A stretch of DNA of 32,794 nucleotides from Thermosinus carboxydivorans Nor1 (GCF_000169155.1 NZ_AAWL01000026.1:97-32890); one strand, 5' to 3'. Shown: positions 7,992 to 17,042, counted from the first letter of the stretch. Program-made: numbers and translations. Notes: a model not told the origin generated them from the sequence alone.

Positions 7992-10900
7992 GCCTCTTCT
8001 CCTTTCTCCGCTGCCAGCCGGGCCCAAATCTCCTCATCGGCCAAGTCCGGCAGCTGCACAAAGTCGTTGTCGGCCAGCAGCCGGTCAAATTGGCAGACCG
8101 GGCGGTAGCGGCAATTTCCGCATGGCGTCCGGCCTTTGAGCGAGTACGGCCGGATGGCCACCTCCCCGGCCAGGATCGCCTCGGCCGTAGCGGTCAGCTG
8201 CGCCTGCACATGCCGAAGGAGCAGCGCGAACTGTTCCTCCGTTTTGACATAAGCTTGCGTGCTTTTCCGGAAAGTGCCATCCTTGTTGATGCACACTTTG
8301 AGAAATTCGGCATACCCAACCAGGCCAGGCTCCCACAGCCGCACCGTTTCTACGTCATCCAGCAGCCAGCCGGGCATTTTAAGCTGCTTATTGATTGCCT
8401 TTTCCACTTCTTCCGGCGGCAGGCACTGACTGGCCGAAACCTTGGGATTTTTGATATAGCAATAAAGCACCGCTGCCGGGGCGTATTCGCCCTCGCCGCA
8501 CAAAACGGCGGCGTGCTGCAAGGCTACCAGCAAATAAGTCAACAGCTGCAGTCGCAGGCCGTAGTAAACATCCGGCAGGCGCAGCCAGGCGCCGCCGGCC
8601 TTATAGTCAATTACGGCCAGCAGCCGCCGGCCCTGGTGCTCGGCCATATCCAGGCGGTCAATCTGGCCGACCAGTTCCAGCACGGTTCCGTCGCGCAGGG
8701 TAAGAACCAGCGCCGGCAAAGCGGCGCCGTCCCGGCCGAAAGCCTGCTCCAGTGCTACCGGCTTGAACCGGCTGCGGCGGTCGAGCCGCACCAGCCGGGT
8801 GACGGTGCGCTGCAGCGTCCGCTGCAGGCGCCGGGTGATACTGCGGTACTGGGCCGAACTGAGCAAAATTTCGTTTTGTAGTTTGGGGGCCAGTTCCTGG
8901 ACAATGGCCTCACAGAGCGGCCCGATTTCCTCATCCTGCACATCGCCCCACCGCTGCCAGCGGCGCTGGTTATCGGCGGTCAGCTCCTTTTCAATCCGCA
9001 GGCCGAACTGACGGAGAGCGGCGTGGAAGAACTGGCCGAAATCGGGGGCTTTAAGCTGCGCCACCGCCCGTTCCTTGAGCGCCAGGCCGTAGCGGGCAAA
9101 ATGCTGGAACGGACAGGCCTGAAAGCCCTCGAAACGGGTAACACTGCCCCGCAGTTTACCCTGTCGGCGATATAACCGCTGGGCCAGCTCCGGCGGAAGC
9201 GCCTGTTCCTGGTTGCGGTGAAAAAGGCCGGCCACGGCGCGCCGCAAATCGGCGGCAAGGTCAGGCCGCGCCACGGCCCAGTTGTAGAGGTCGCGCCACA
9301 GCGTTCCTACCGGCTGACCGGCAAGGGCGGGGCGCAGCCCAGCCGCAAGCGCCGCCAAGCTACGACGGGGATGAACAATATATTCGTCTTCTGCCCCAGG
9401 AGGCGGCTCGACCGGCAGCGGTTTTAGCGCTTCGATGCCGCTTAGTTCTTTCAGGCGGCGGATGATAAGCGATGGCGCCAGCGCCTTGCCTTCGGCATCG
9501 GCCAAAGGAAAACTCACCCACAGCCGGTCGCTCGCCCGGGTTAGGGCGGTATAGACAACAAATTGTTCGGCAAACACGTCCGCCTCCCGGGTCGGTCCCA
9601 GTTCCAGCCCAAGACTAGCCAGTTCGGCCCGTTCCCGGTCGCTGAGCAGGCCCTCCTCGCGGCCTCGCTCTGGCAGAACGCCGTCATTGACGCCCGGCAG
9701 ATAAACAACTTTGGCTGCCAACCGCGCCCGCGTCAGCGGGGTGACCGTCACATGGTCAAGGCCGGGCGGAATGATGTTAAAAGTCAACCCTTCGAGCCCC
9801 TCGTTGACAACGGCAGCATAGTCTGTCAGCGACATCGGCTGTTCACCGCAGGTGTCGACGATCTGGTCAAGCAGGTCAACAATACTGTGCCATATCTGGC
9901 GGTGTTCGCGCTCCTGCTCCGGGTCGCGGGCGGTACTCGCCGCCGCTGCCCATTTTTCCAGCGTCGCCGGCACATCCAGGTCGGCCAACAGGCCGTAGAG
10001 CGCAGCCGTCATCTCCCGCACCGTCTCCGCCTGCGTCAGCGCCTGTTCAAAACGGATCAGCGGCTTCGCCGCCCGGCAGCGGATAGCATTGATGCGGTCA
10101 AGGTAGGCCTGCTGGCGCTCGTCCGGTTCGGCATCCTCATCCAGCGACAAGCGCCGCACGAACGTCCACGGCTCGTCCTTCGTCCAGCGGCTGCCGCGGA
10201 TGCCGAATTCCAGCACATAGTTTTCCAATAGATCAATTTCGTCGCGCGACAACGGAAACAGGTCGGTCTTCAGGCAGCGAAAAACCGGCTCATAGGCCCA
10301 CCGCTCGGTCACAACCTCCAGGGCGGAGCGGATCAGCTCAGCCAGCGGGTGATGAACGGCCGGACGCTGGCGGTCGCTGAAAAAAGGAATATCGTAGTCG
10401 GCCAGCACGGTTTCAACCAGGTCGATATAACCGTCCATATCGCGCAGCAACACCGCCATATCCCGCCAGCGATAGCCTTCGTCCCGGCAGAGACGGATCA
10501 TGTCGCGAGCGATGCCTTCCACTTCCGTCCGGCGGTTGGCCGCCTCAGCAATGGTCAGGCCCTGCTTATCCCCCCTCCAGGCCGGCGGCCTCGCGTCGTT
10601 GGCATAGCGTTCCACATAGGCGAGGATGGGTGCCTGGAACCGTCGGACAGCCGTCAGCACCTCTTCCCGGCAGCTTACGCCCAGGCGGGCCGCCCGCGCG
10701 CGCAACGACTGCCGCGTCTTCCAGGAGCGGTGAAAGAGCGCTGTTTCGTCCGCATGGTGCGGCGCATCAGGCTCATCCAGGCATAAGGTAACGGTAACGT
10801 CTTTAGCGGCGGACAAAAGCGCTTCGAGCACCCCGTATTCCTGGGGCGTAAACCATTCAAAGCCATCGACCCACACTTCGGCGCCCCGGGTGAGCGTAGC

Positions 10901-11470
10901 AGCGGGAATTTTGGCCGCCAGCAGGCGCAGGCAGTCCTCGGGGTCGGTGTACCGGCCCTGCAGGAAATCCTCAAATGCCTTGTACAGCAGCGCCAGGTCA
11001 TGCAGCTTGGCCGCCAGCGGCGTAGCGCCAAGCCGCTCGCTGGCAGCGGCAACCTTGTCCGGGGCGATGCCATAAGTCTTAAACTCCCAAATCAGGCTGG
11101 CCAGGGTGTCGGCAAAGGTGCGCTGGGCAGCGGCCTGTCCTAAGAGCTTTAATTCGTCGCGGCGCTCGGTCAGCAGGCGGCGCAGGACAAGGCGCTTGCC
11201 TAAGTCGGTCAGGTGGGGCGCCGCCCCGCCGCCCGTCTCGGCCAGCACCCGGTAGGCCAGGCGGCGAAAACCCATGACATGGGCCCGGACAAAGCCGCTC
11301 AGGCCAGGGGTGGCGGCCAGTTCCCGCTCAGCCTGAAAGGTGGCCTGTTCGGGCACGATCAATAGCAGCGGCGGGCCGTCAGGAGCTTGCCGCAGCCGCT
11401 CGCGGATGGCGTCAAGACAGCGGCTGGTCTTGCCCGTACCCGCCCTGCCAAGGATAAGGTTCAAAGCCAA
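7988..11470 (-). CDS. addB: AddB: helicase-nuclease subunit B of AddAB
   Basis: 1160 residues, the expected length. The N terminus carries a Walker A GRAGTGKT (residues 8-15). In AddB the helicase part is thought to serve Chi recognition rather than unwinding. The C-terminal RecB-type nuclease has AVIDYK, and four cysteines in the family's spacing, Cys786 in QACPFQHFARYG and Cys1117, Cys1120, Cys1126 in CGNCRYRPVC, should hold the [4Fe-4S] cluster that pins the nuclease domain. The start is a TTG (11468-11470) about 9 bases after AGGAGG. It is the promoter-proximal gene of the pair and overlaps addA by 4 bases. Confidence 0.96.
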   Translation of the reverse strand: MALNLILGRAGTGKTSRCLDAIRERLRQAPDGPPLLLIVPEQATFQAERELAATPGLSGFVRAHVMGFRRLAYRVLAETGGGAAPHLTDLGKRLVLRRLLTERRDELKLLGQAAAQRTFADTLASLIWEFKTYGIAPDKVAAASERLGATPLAAKLHDLALLYKAFEDFLQGRYTDPEDCLRLLAAKIPAATLTRGAEVWVDGFEWFTPQEYGVLEALLSAAKDVTVTLCLDEPDAPHHADETALFHRSWKTRQSLRARAARLGVSCREEVLTAVRRFQAPILAYVERYANDARPPAWRGDKQGLTIAEAANRRTEVEGIARDMIRLCRDEGYRWRDMAVLLRDMDGYIDLVETVLADYDIPFFSDRQRPAVHHPLAELIRSALEVVTERWAYEPVFRCLKTDLFPLSRDEIDLLENYVLEFGIRGSRWTKDEPWTFVRRLSLDEDAEPDERQQAYLDRINAIRCRAAKPLIRFEQALTQAETVREMTAALYGLLADLDVPATLEKWAAAASTARDPEQEREHRQIWHSIVDLLDQIVDTCGEQPMSLTDYAAVVNEGLEGLTFNIIPPGLDHVTVTPLTRARLAAKVVYLPGVNDGVLPERGREEGLLSDRERAELASLGLELGPTREADVFAEQFVVYTALTRASDRLWVSFPLADAEGKALAPSLIIRRLKELSGIEALKPLPVEPPPGAEDEYIVHPRRSLAALAAGLRPALAGQPVGTLWRDLYNWAVARPDLAADLRRAVAGLFHRNQEQALPPELAQRLYRRQGKLRGSVTRFEGFQACPFQHFARYGLALKERAVAQLKAPDFGQFFHAALRQFGLRIEKELTADNQRRWQRWGDVQDEEIGPLCEAIVQELAPKLQNEILLSSAQYRSITRRLQRTLQRTVTRLVRLDRRSRFKPVALEQAFGRDGAALPALVLTLRDGTVLELVGQIDRLDMAEHQGRRLLAVIDYKAGGAWLRLPDVYYGLRLQLLTYLLVALQHAAVLCGEGEYAPAAVLYCYIKNPKVSASQCLPPEEVEKAINKQLKMPGWLLDDVETVRLWEPGLVGYAEFLKVCINKDGTFRKSTQAYVKTEEQFALLLRHVQAQLTATAEAILAGEVAIRPYSLKGRTPCGNCRYRPVCQFDRLLADNDFVQLPDLADEEIWARLAAEKGEEA

Positions 11471-11595
11471 AAAAGCCGCCTCCTTTCGCTTTCATGCCTA
11501 TATGTATTGGCCACCCGGCCCGCTTTTCCCTTTTGCTAAAGGTAACCGGAAGTTGGTAATCGGAAAGTGGTGGGTAATTACGAACAACAAAAAAA

Positions 11596-11754
11596 GAACC
11601 ACGGCGGACACGGAAACAAAATAAACCGCGATGGACGCAAAGAACGCAAAGGGCTACGCTTGCGCGACATTCATCGCGCAAAATCATAATTCAACTTCGC
11701 GTCCTTGGCGTATTTAGCGGTTAAATATCGCGCTCTCCGTGTCCTCAGCGGTTC
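11596..11754. repeat. Nested palindromic intergenic repeat
   Basis: Three inverted pairs are nested around one centre. The outer arms are ACCACGGCGGACACGGA (left) and the imperfect complement around CTCCGTGTCCTCAGCGGTT (right). The middle arms are AACCGCGATGGACGC and GCGTCCTTGGCG...GCGGTT. The inner pair is a perfect TTGCGCGA/TCGCGCAA hairpin at 11660-11681. Repeats with 'cacggNggacacgg' and 'gacgcaaagaacgcaaag' phrases are known as dispersed intergenic elements in various bacteria; no second copy is in this window. The right outer arm runs into the DUF155 gene and supplies its stop codon. Confidence 0.65.
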
Positions 11755-12572
11755 AAAAAGAAAATTTCAAACAGCGACAGGCAAATTTCAATAGTAATGA
11801 GAATAATCACCGCCCATTCCAGCAGCGTGCCGCGCCGGGCGTGAGACAGCCCGGAAAAAACTTCGGTGATGTCCATCAGGGTCTGCGTTTTGTGGCGAAT
11901 TATTTCATACCGGTCGTCGAGTTCAAAGATGGTGCTAAGCTCGGCATACAAGGCGTCCGCCTCCTCGCTGGCCCAGGCAATATCCGGCTTGTCCAGCAGC
12001 ATGATATAAGAGATGGTGTTATACTTGAACCCCAAAATCCGGGCCGATAATTGGGCCAACTGCCGGTCCGACACGGTTAGCCGCCCCTCTTCCAGGTAAG
12101 TAATAATGTCTTCGACTTCATCCAGCAGCACGCCAATCTGTGCTTCAATCCGGTCGAGGGCCACCGATTTGGCCAGCACCGTGACCACAATCTCCTCCTG
12201 GTAGCCCTGCGCCTGGTCGGTCACCATATAATCGTTGTTGAGGGCCGGCGGCTGGCCGGCATCGGCTGCCAACATATAGTCGTCGGTGAACTCAAAGATA
12301 TTGGCGGTATACAAACTGGGCTCAATGCGGTAAAGATAACTGACAATGTCGGTGATTTCATGGGGCTGGCAGTTAATAAACACCAAACTGCCAAAGGAGA
12401 ACAAATAAACCGCCTTGTTCTCCGGCTGCCGGATAATGCCCTGGAGCGTGGTTTCCCGCAGGACCAGCGAGTCTTCCCATTTAAATTTTCGGTTGATCCC
12501 AAAATGCCGGGCAATTTTTCCTAAATCAATCTCACTTGCCAGAACAACTGCTTTAAAATCAGTCTGCCCCAT
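11745..12572 (-). CDS. RMD1/YagE family (DUF155) membrane-anchored protein
   Basis: 275 residues. The body resembles the DUF155 (RMD1/YagE) family: an N-terminal alpha/beta part with SLVLRETTLQGIIRQPENKA and AVYLFSFGSLVFINCQ, then helices (about 150-245, DRIEAQIGVLLDEVEDIITYLEEG), and a final transmembrane segment LLEWAVIILITIEICLSLFE near the C terminus. The bacterial role is unknown; eukaryotic relatives are mitochondrial and linked to translation or meiosis. The last codons and the TGA (11745-11747) come from the palindromic repeat, so the natural C terminus may have been trimmed or extended slightly. The ATG follows GGGGAATGAGTA. Confidence 0.85.
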   Translation of the reverse strand: MGQTDFKAVVLASEIDLGKIARHFGINRKFKWEDSLVLRETTLQGIIRQPENKAVYLFSFGSLVFINCQPHEITDIVSYLYRIEPSLYTANIFEFTDDYMLAADAGQPPALNNDYMVTDQAQGYQEEIVVTVLAKSVALDRIEAQIGVLLDEVEDIITYLEEGRLTVSDRQLAQLSARILGFKYNTISYIMLLDKPDIAWASEEADALYAELSTIFELDDRYEIIRHKTQTLMDITEVFSGLSHARRGTLLEWAVIILITIEICLSLFEIFFLNR

Positions 12573-12663
12573 TACTCATTCCCCGCCCCATCTTATCCAG
12601 TCACATCTCCAAATATTCCATCTTCTACGCCCCATGCCCCACTACCCACCTCTCATACCCCCG

Positions 12664-12726
12664 CTCATACCTCATACCTCATACCTCATACCTCATACTT
12701 CATACTTCATACCTTATACTTCATAT
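12664..12726. repeat. Heptanucleotide tandem repeat (CTCATAC)
   Basis: Nine consecutive 7-base units: five perfect CTCATAC, then TTCATAC twice, CTTATAC and TTCATAT. Decay towards the right suggests an ageing repeat. It sits in the divergent intergenic region, about 22 bases upstream of the -35 box of the symporter gene. A single CTCATAC at 12652-12658 precedes the array. Confidence 0.9.
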
Positions 12727-12748
12727 TTATTATTTCATTCATACACCC

Positions 12749-12778
12749 TTGTCCGGCCATCATCTTTCGGCGTATAAT
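12749..12778 (+). promoter_or_regulatory. Sigma-A-type promoter for the sodium symporter
   Basis: TTGTCC (12749-12754) and a perfect TATAAT (12773-12778) are 18 bases apart. The ATG lies about 32 bases downstream, preceded by AAAAGGAGAATAGGTT. Confidence 0.75.
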
Positions 12779-12810
12779 TTGTCATATATTACATAAAAGG
12801 AGAATAGGTT

Positions 12811-14292
12811 ATGACCGGATACAGCACAGGAGTTCTTGCTGCCTTTATTCTTTACCTTATCGGCATGATGCTGATCGGCGTGATCTACTACCGTAAAACG
12901 CACAGCATGTCGGAATACATTCTCGGCGGCCGCCAGCTTGGCGCCTGGGTCACTTCCATGAGCGCCGAAGCGTCGGACATGAGCGGCTGGATGCTCATGG
13001 GCCTGCCCGGCTTTGCCTACTCCTCCGGCCTCCAGGCCGGCTGGATCGCCTTAGGCCTGATTTTGGGCACCTGGGCCAACTGGGTGTTTGTGGCCAAGCG
13101 GCTGCGCAAGTACACCCAGATTGCCAACGACTCCCTCACCCTTCCCGACTATTTCCAAAACCGGTTCCGCGATACCTCACAAACCCTGCGCATCGTTTCC
13201 GCCATTTTTATCCTGATATTTTTCCTTATTTACACTTCGTCCGGGTTTGTGGCCGGCGGCAAGCTGTTTCACACTGTTTTCGGCATCCCGTACGCCTGGG
13301 CAATGGTCGTCGGCGCCTTCGTCATCGTCTTCTATACTTTCCTGGGCGGCTTCATGGCCGTATGCTGGACCGACTTTGTCCAGGGCGTTATGATGTTTTT
13401 CGCCATCCTGGTTGTACCGATCGCCGCCATGATGCTGATCGGCGGCCCGGCCGCCACCTACAACACCCTTCACACTTTAAACAGCGAGCTTTTTAACCCC
13501 TTTACCAACCCGGACGGCAAACCCCTGTCCATAGTGGCCATTGTTTCCCTCCTGGCCTGGGGCCTCGGTTATTTCGGCCAGCCGCACATCCTGGTGCGAT
13601 TCATGGCCATCCGTTCTTCCGCCGAAATCAAACATGCCACCCGCATCGCCATGACTTGGGTGGTCTTATCACTGGCCGCTGCCGTCCTTGTCGGCATGGT
13701 CGGCCGGGTGTACCTCAAGCAGCCGCTGACCGGTGCCGATGTGGAAACGGTGTTTCTGGTTATGGCCAATGACCTGTTCAGCTCCTTCTTTGCCGGCGTG
13801 GTTCTGTCCGCCGTGCTGGCCGCCATAATGAGCACCGCTTCCTCCCAACTCCTGGTTACCGCTTCGGCGTTTTCGCAGGACTTTTATAAAGCCCTCATCC
13901 GGCCCACGGCCAGCGAGCACGAGCTGGTATGGATCAGCCGCCTAACCGTCGTCGCCGTTACCGCCCTCGGCGTCCTGCTCGGCCTTGACCCGAACAACTT
14001 TATCCTCGACCTAGTCGCCTACGCCTGGGCTGGCTTCGGCGCCGCCTTCGGCCCGATGATCCTTATGTCCCTCTTCTGGAAGCGCATGACCCGTAACGGC
14101 GCCCTGGCCGGCATCATCGTCGGCGGTCTGACGGTGCTGATCTGGAAGCAGTTTGCCTGGCTGGGCCTGTATGAAATCGTCCCCGGCTTTGCCTTCTCCC
14201 TGCTGGCCATCTACATTGTAAGCCTTCTGGATGACCCGCCGGCGCAGGAAATTATGGACGAATTTGAAAAAGTAAACAACAGCGACATCTAA
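12811..14292 (+). CDS. putP: Sodium/proline symporter, SSS family
   Basis: A 493-residue inner-membrane transporter of the sodium:solute symporter family with about 13 predicted membrane segments. The sequence is very close to the PutP type: EYILGGRQLGAWVTSMSAEA followed by SDMSGWMLMGLPG near the N terminus, GYFGQPHILVRFMAI in the middle and VLAAIMSTASSQLLV later are hallmark stretches. It should import proline using the sodium gradient, for osmoprotection or nutrition, though substrate within the SSS family is not certain from sequence. The ATG follows AAAAGGAGAA. The gene stands alone between its own promoter and a terminator. Confidence 0.92.
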   Translation: MTGYSTGVLAAFILYLIGMMLIGVIYYRKTHSMSEYILGGRQLGAWVTSMSAEASDMSGWMLMGLPGFAYSSGLQAGWIALGLILGTWANWVFVAKRLRKYTQIANDSLTLPDYFQNRFRDTSQTLRIVSAIFILIFFLIYTSSGFVAGGKLFHTVFGIPYAWAMVVGAFVIVFYTFLGGFMAVCWTDFVQGVMMFFAILVVPIAAMMLIGGPAATYNTLHTLNSELFNPFTNPDGKPLSIVAIVSLLAWGLGYFGQPHILVRFMAIRSSAEIKHATRIAMTWVVLSLAAAVLVGMVGRVYLKQPLTGADVETVFLVMANDLFSSFFAGVVLSAVLAAIMSTASSQLLVTASAFSQDFYKALIRPTASEHELVWISRLTVVAVTALGVLLGLDPNNFILDLVAYAWAGFGAAFGPMILMSLFWKRMTRNGALAGIIVGGLTVLIWKQFAWLGLYEIVPGFAFSLLAIYIVSLLDDPPAQEIMDEFEKVNNSDI

Positions 14293-14334
14293 GCGCCCTG
14301 CTACTCACGCTCGCTTCTGCTCCGAGCGCCAAAA

Positions 14335-14364
14335 AGGGCCGTCCAATCATGGACGGCTCTTTTC
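14335..14364 (+). terminator. Bidirectional terminator between putP and the adenine methylase
   Basis: GCCGTCCA (14338-14345) and TGGACGGC (14350-14357) form a perfect stem with a 4-base loop, flanked by AAAAAG on the left and CTCTTTT on the right. It can therefore end both the rightward symporter and the leftward methylase transcripts. Confidence 0.85.
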
Positions 14365-14371
14365 GCGCCCA

Positions 14372-15505
14372 TTAGACGACATTGGTAATAATCAAATGCT
14401 TAGCATGGCGATTGTTGCGGCGCCGGACGTTGTACGCGTACTGTTTATCAAAAGCAAGAATGGTCAGGTTGGGGCGGCCGGCATAGAGCGTGTGGATATA
14501 ATCGGTATTTTTTATAATCAGAATAAACGGCGCAGCTAAACCATAAAGCCGTTCGGCCAGCCGGCGCTGGTCAGCGCGCGTGAACGTCCGGCCCTCGTAG
14601 TCGGCAAAGTCGCTGTCATACGGTGGGTCGAAAAAGACAAAGTCGCGATCCGTCGGGCGCGCCGCATCGAGAAAATCGGCAAAATCAAGGTTATAGAGCT
14701 CCGCTGCAGCCAGACAACGCACCGTCGCCGGCGCTAGCAGCCGGTCAATCTTCTTCCCGAAATCTTTGCCGTTATAGGCCATCCCGCCATAAGGGATATT
14801 GAACTCGCCGGCGCGATTATAGCGAAACATGGCACCATAGCAGTATTCGCGAATAAAGTAAAAAATTGCCGCCCGCTCCTCAGGCGAGAGTGGCCGCGGC
14901 AGCGGCCGGCCGAGGGCGGCATCGTTATAGAGGCCGCGAAAATGCAGGTAAAAACCGCTGCGCAGCCCTGTTTCCAGGTTGGCGTACAATTCACCGTCGC
15001 TGAGCGGCCGCCCTAACGCCGCCTCCAGCTTAAGCAGCCGCCGCAGCTTATCAATAAGACTGGCGCGAAGCACCGCGGCAAAACGCGTGTGATCCACAAA
15101 AAGCCCGCTGTCAAACAATTCCCGAAAAAGTCGGCGCCGCACCGCCAGCACCGCTTCTATCCGGTAAGGTAAAACAGCAGGACTGAGCGCACCCGTGCGG
15201 CACTGGAGATACACCGCAGCCGCATCCGGCCAAAGCATAGCTGTAAATTCCGCCATCCTGCCCCAATAGAGCGCAAAGGTCCGCAGACAAACCGCAAAGC
15301 GCTCACTGCGATCCCGGACAAAGCGGTAAAATTGCATCAAGTCAGCCGAAATATCATTGACAAGCGCTCGCTGCGGCTCCAGCCGGAAATAAATGGCGCC
15401 GCCGCCGAAAAACGGCTCGATGTACCGATCAAACGGCGGGATTAGTCGTTCGATGTAACGAAATTCCCGCGCCTTACCACCCGGCCATTTGATAAGTGGC
15501 TGCAT
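14372..15505 (-). CDS. DNA adenine methylase, D12 (Dam/alpha) class
   Basis: Transfers a methyl group from SAM to N6 of adenine in DNA. The protein has 377 residues with the D12-class layout: LIKWPGGKAREFRYIERLIP at 4-23 (SAM binding), YIEPFFGGGAIYFRLE and LVNDISADLMQFY, then the catalytic DPPY at 293-296 in FVFFDPPYDSDFADY. At 377 residues it is longer than Dam (about 280); the extra is a middle insertion (roughly 95-225) that would include target recognition. No restriction endonuclease or mismatch repair gene is adjacent, so it is probably an orphan methylase. The ATG at 15503-15505 is about 19 bases from the best AGGAGG, so the start is less certain than the body. Confidence 0.88.
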   Translation of the reverse strand: MQPLIKWPGGKAREFRYIERLIPPFDRYIEPFFGGGAIYFRLEPQRALVNDISADLMQFYRFVRDRSERFAVCLRTFALYWGRMAEFTAMLWPDAAAVYLQCRTGALSPAVLPYRIEAVLAVRRRLFRELFDSGLFVDHTRFAAVLRASLIDKLRRLLKLEAALGRPLSDGELYANLETGLRSGFYLHFRGLYNDAALGRPLPRPLSPEERAAIFYFIREYCYGAMFRYNRAGEFNIPYGGMAYNGKDFGKKIDRLLAPATVRCLAAAELYNLDFADFLDAARPTDRDFVFFDPPYDSDFADYEGRTFTRADQRRLAERLYGLAAPFILIIKNTDYIHTLYAGRPNLTILAFDKQYAYNVRRRNNRHAKHLIITNVV

Positions 15506-15618
15506 CGTCGTCGCTCATCCTTTTCCTCCTGCGCGCGGCCGGCCTCAACCTTCCGCCTTTTTTTTATTTATTCGACAGACGTAAGGTTAGGTTCCTGCCA
15601 AAGTTCGGAAAAGATGCC

Positions 15619-15777
15619 TCAGCGTACCACCACATACACATACAGGCCCAGGCAAACCATTGTCAGAACAAAGATCCCCCAGGCGCCCGCGCGGTTGCCG
15701 CCCCTTTTCAGCCAGTGGGCATAAGTCAGGGCATGCAGTCCCCCCACCACGACAGCCAATCCGTACAGATAGTCCAT
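15619..15777 (-). CDS. Small two-helix membrane protein at the end of the ger operon
   Basis: A 52-residue protein from the ATG at 15775-15777, which follows GGAGGTGGCGGCAT. Two hydrophobic segments (LYGLAVVVGGLHALTYAHWL and GIFVLTMVCLGLYVYVVV) flank a basic turn KRGGNRAG. It starts about 20 bases after the gerC stop and runs in the same direction, so it is very likely co-transcribed. Small accessory membrane proteins (GerD- or GerX-like extra genes) occur in some germination operons, but I do not recognise this one as a named family. A longer start 15 codons upstream would overlap the space just after gerC. Confidence 0.65.
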   Translation of the reverse strand: MDYLYGLAVVVGGLHALTYAHWLKRGGNRAGAWGIFVLTMVCLGLYVYVVVR

Positions 15778-15797
15778 ATGCCGCCACCTCCGCGCCG

Positions 15798-17042
15798 TTA
15801 TTTTACTGGCGAAGTCCGCCACATCAGGCCTTGACGGCGAATTTTCGTTTCCACCTGCAGACGAAAGGTTGCCTGCTGATACGCTGCCAGCCAGTCAAAG
15901 TTCTCCCATTCCTGCCAAGTGGCGAAATGCCGGCAGGCCCGGTAGCCAAAACCGGCGACGTCGGCGCCAAGGCCCTGTAGCTTGCGCAGCGTCCGCTCCA
16001 TCTCGCGCTCTACGAGCTGGGAAATCTGCGCTTCAATAAGGCTACGGTATTGTGGCTGCTCATAATTGATACCGCTGGGGATGCTTGTAATTTCCCCTTC
16101 CAGAAAGACGAAGATGTCGATGACCGGCCGGCCATCCACAAAGTTGACGACAATTTTCGTCGGCTCGCCCAGGCGCATGTTAGCATGGATGAGTTTTCGG
16201 GGCTCCAGGGGATCATCAAATACCAGAAAGCCGCGACGAAATTTGTTGGTAAGTATCGCCACCATGCGCGTCTCTTTGTTCGTCAGTTTGCCCACCATCC
16301 GGTCGCGGACAAACACCGCCGTACCCAGCGCCTCAGCCGCCATCTCCGTCGAACTCACACGCGGCGTGTTGCCCACATACTCATCGGCCCGCTCTGGCGG
16401 CCGCGCCCGCTGCACCACCCCCCCTACTTCTGCCGGCGCCCCGGCCAGGACGGCAATAGGGGCAATATTGCCGGTCTTATAGCGTATATAGAAATCATGC
16501 AGATGGGTGCGCAAATAATAGGATGTTTCCTGCCCTGCTAACAGCATGCTTTCATAGAAGCGCGACGTAAGAAGTTCCAGCTTGGGTTTGTTTTTTTGCA
16601 TAAAATGCTGGGCCGTGTCCTCATTGGCGACCATAATAAACATGGAGCCGCGAAACTCGCGAAAGCGCATGAGCGGACCAATCACGTCCGCCACCCCGCC
16701 GCGAGCCAGTTCCTCGCCAAAGATAAACACCTTAGTATGCGATAGGATGGGGACGCGAGAAACCGCTGAGTTCAGGAGGTTACGCCCCTCGGCCAGCGAC
16801 GGCGCCTCTAAGGTAACGAGTACGTCGGTCTGATCGCTCTTGCCGCCCCCCGCCTGCGAACCGCTAGCCAATGAGCGGGGGACGGCAATCTGGTAAGTAA
16901 TGCGGATTTTTCCCGGCTCTTCACCCTTATCGAGGCCAATGGCCAGCACATAGGCAATTTCGTCTGTTTCGCGCGCGCCGACGCAGCCGGTAGCAGTAAC
17001 CGTAAAGACCATGAGAGTGATAAGGAGAACTAGCCGACACAT
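15798..17042 (-). CDS. gerC: Ger(x)C family spore germination lipoprotein
   Basis: The C component of a GerA-type nutrient germinant receptor in the spore inner membrane. Starting at the ATG 17040-17042, just after GGAGGTGAAAG, the protein has 414 residues and begins MCRLVLLITLMVFTVTATGC. This is a lipoprotein signal whose Cys20 would be lipidated. Ger(x)C features follow: AYVLAIGLDKGEEPGKIRIT near the N terminus and AEGRNLLNSAVSRVPILSH, with the C-terminal helix rich in E and R (EREMERTLRKLQGLGADVAG). It overlaps the end of gerB by 13 bases. Confidence 0.9.
   Translation of the reverse strand: MCRLVLLITLMVFTVTATGCVGARETDEIAYVLAIGLDKGEEPGKIRITYQIAVPRSLASGSQAGGGKSDQTDVLVTLEAPSLAEGRNLLNSAVSRVPILSHTKVFIFGEELARGGVADVIGPLMRFREFRGSMFIMVANEDTAQHFMQKNKPKLELLTSRFYESMLLAGQETSYYLRTHLHDFYIRYKTGNIAPIAVLAGAPAEVGGVVQRARPPERADEYVGNTPRVSSTEMAAEALGTAVFVRDRMVGKLTNKETRMVAILTNKFRRGFLVFDDPLEPRKLIHANMRLGEPTKIVVNFVDGRPVIDIFVFLEGEITSIPSGINYEQPQYRSLIEAQISQLVEREMERTLRKLQGLGADVAGFGYRACRHFATWQEWENFDWLAAYQQATFRLQVETKIRRQGLMWRTSPVK

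Noticed and set aside
12664-12726. CRISPR-like regular repeat
   Set aside because: The seven-base units abut with no spacers, so this is a simple tandem repeat.
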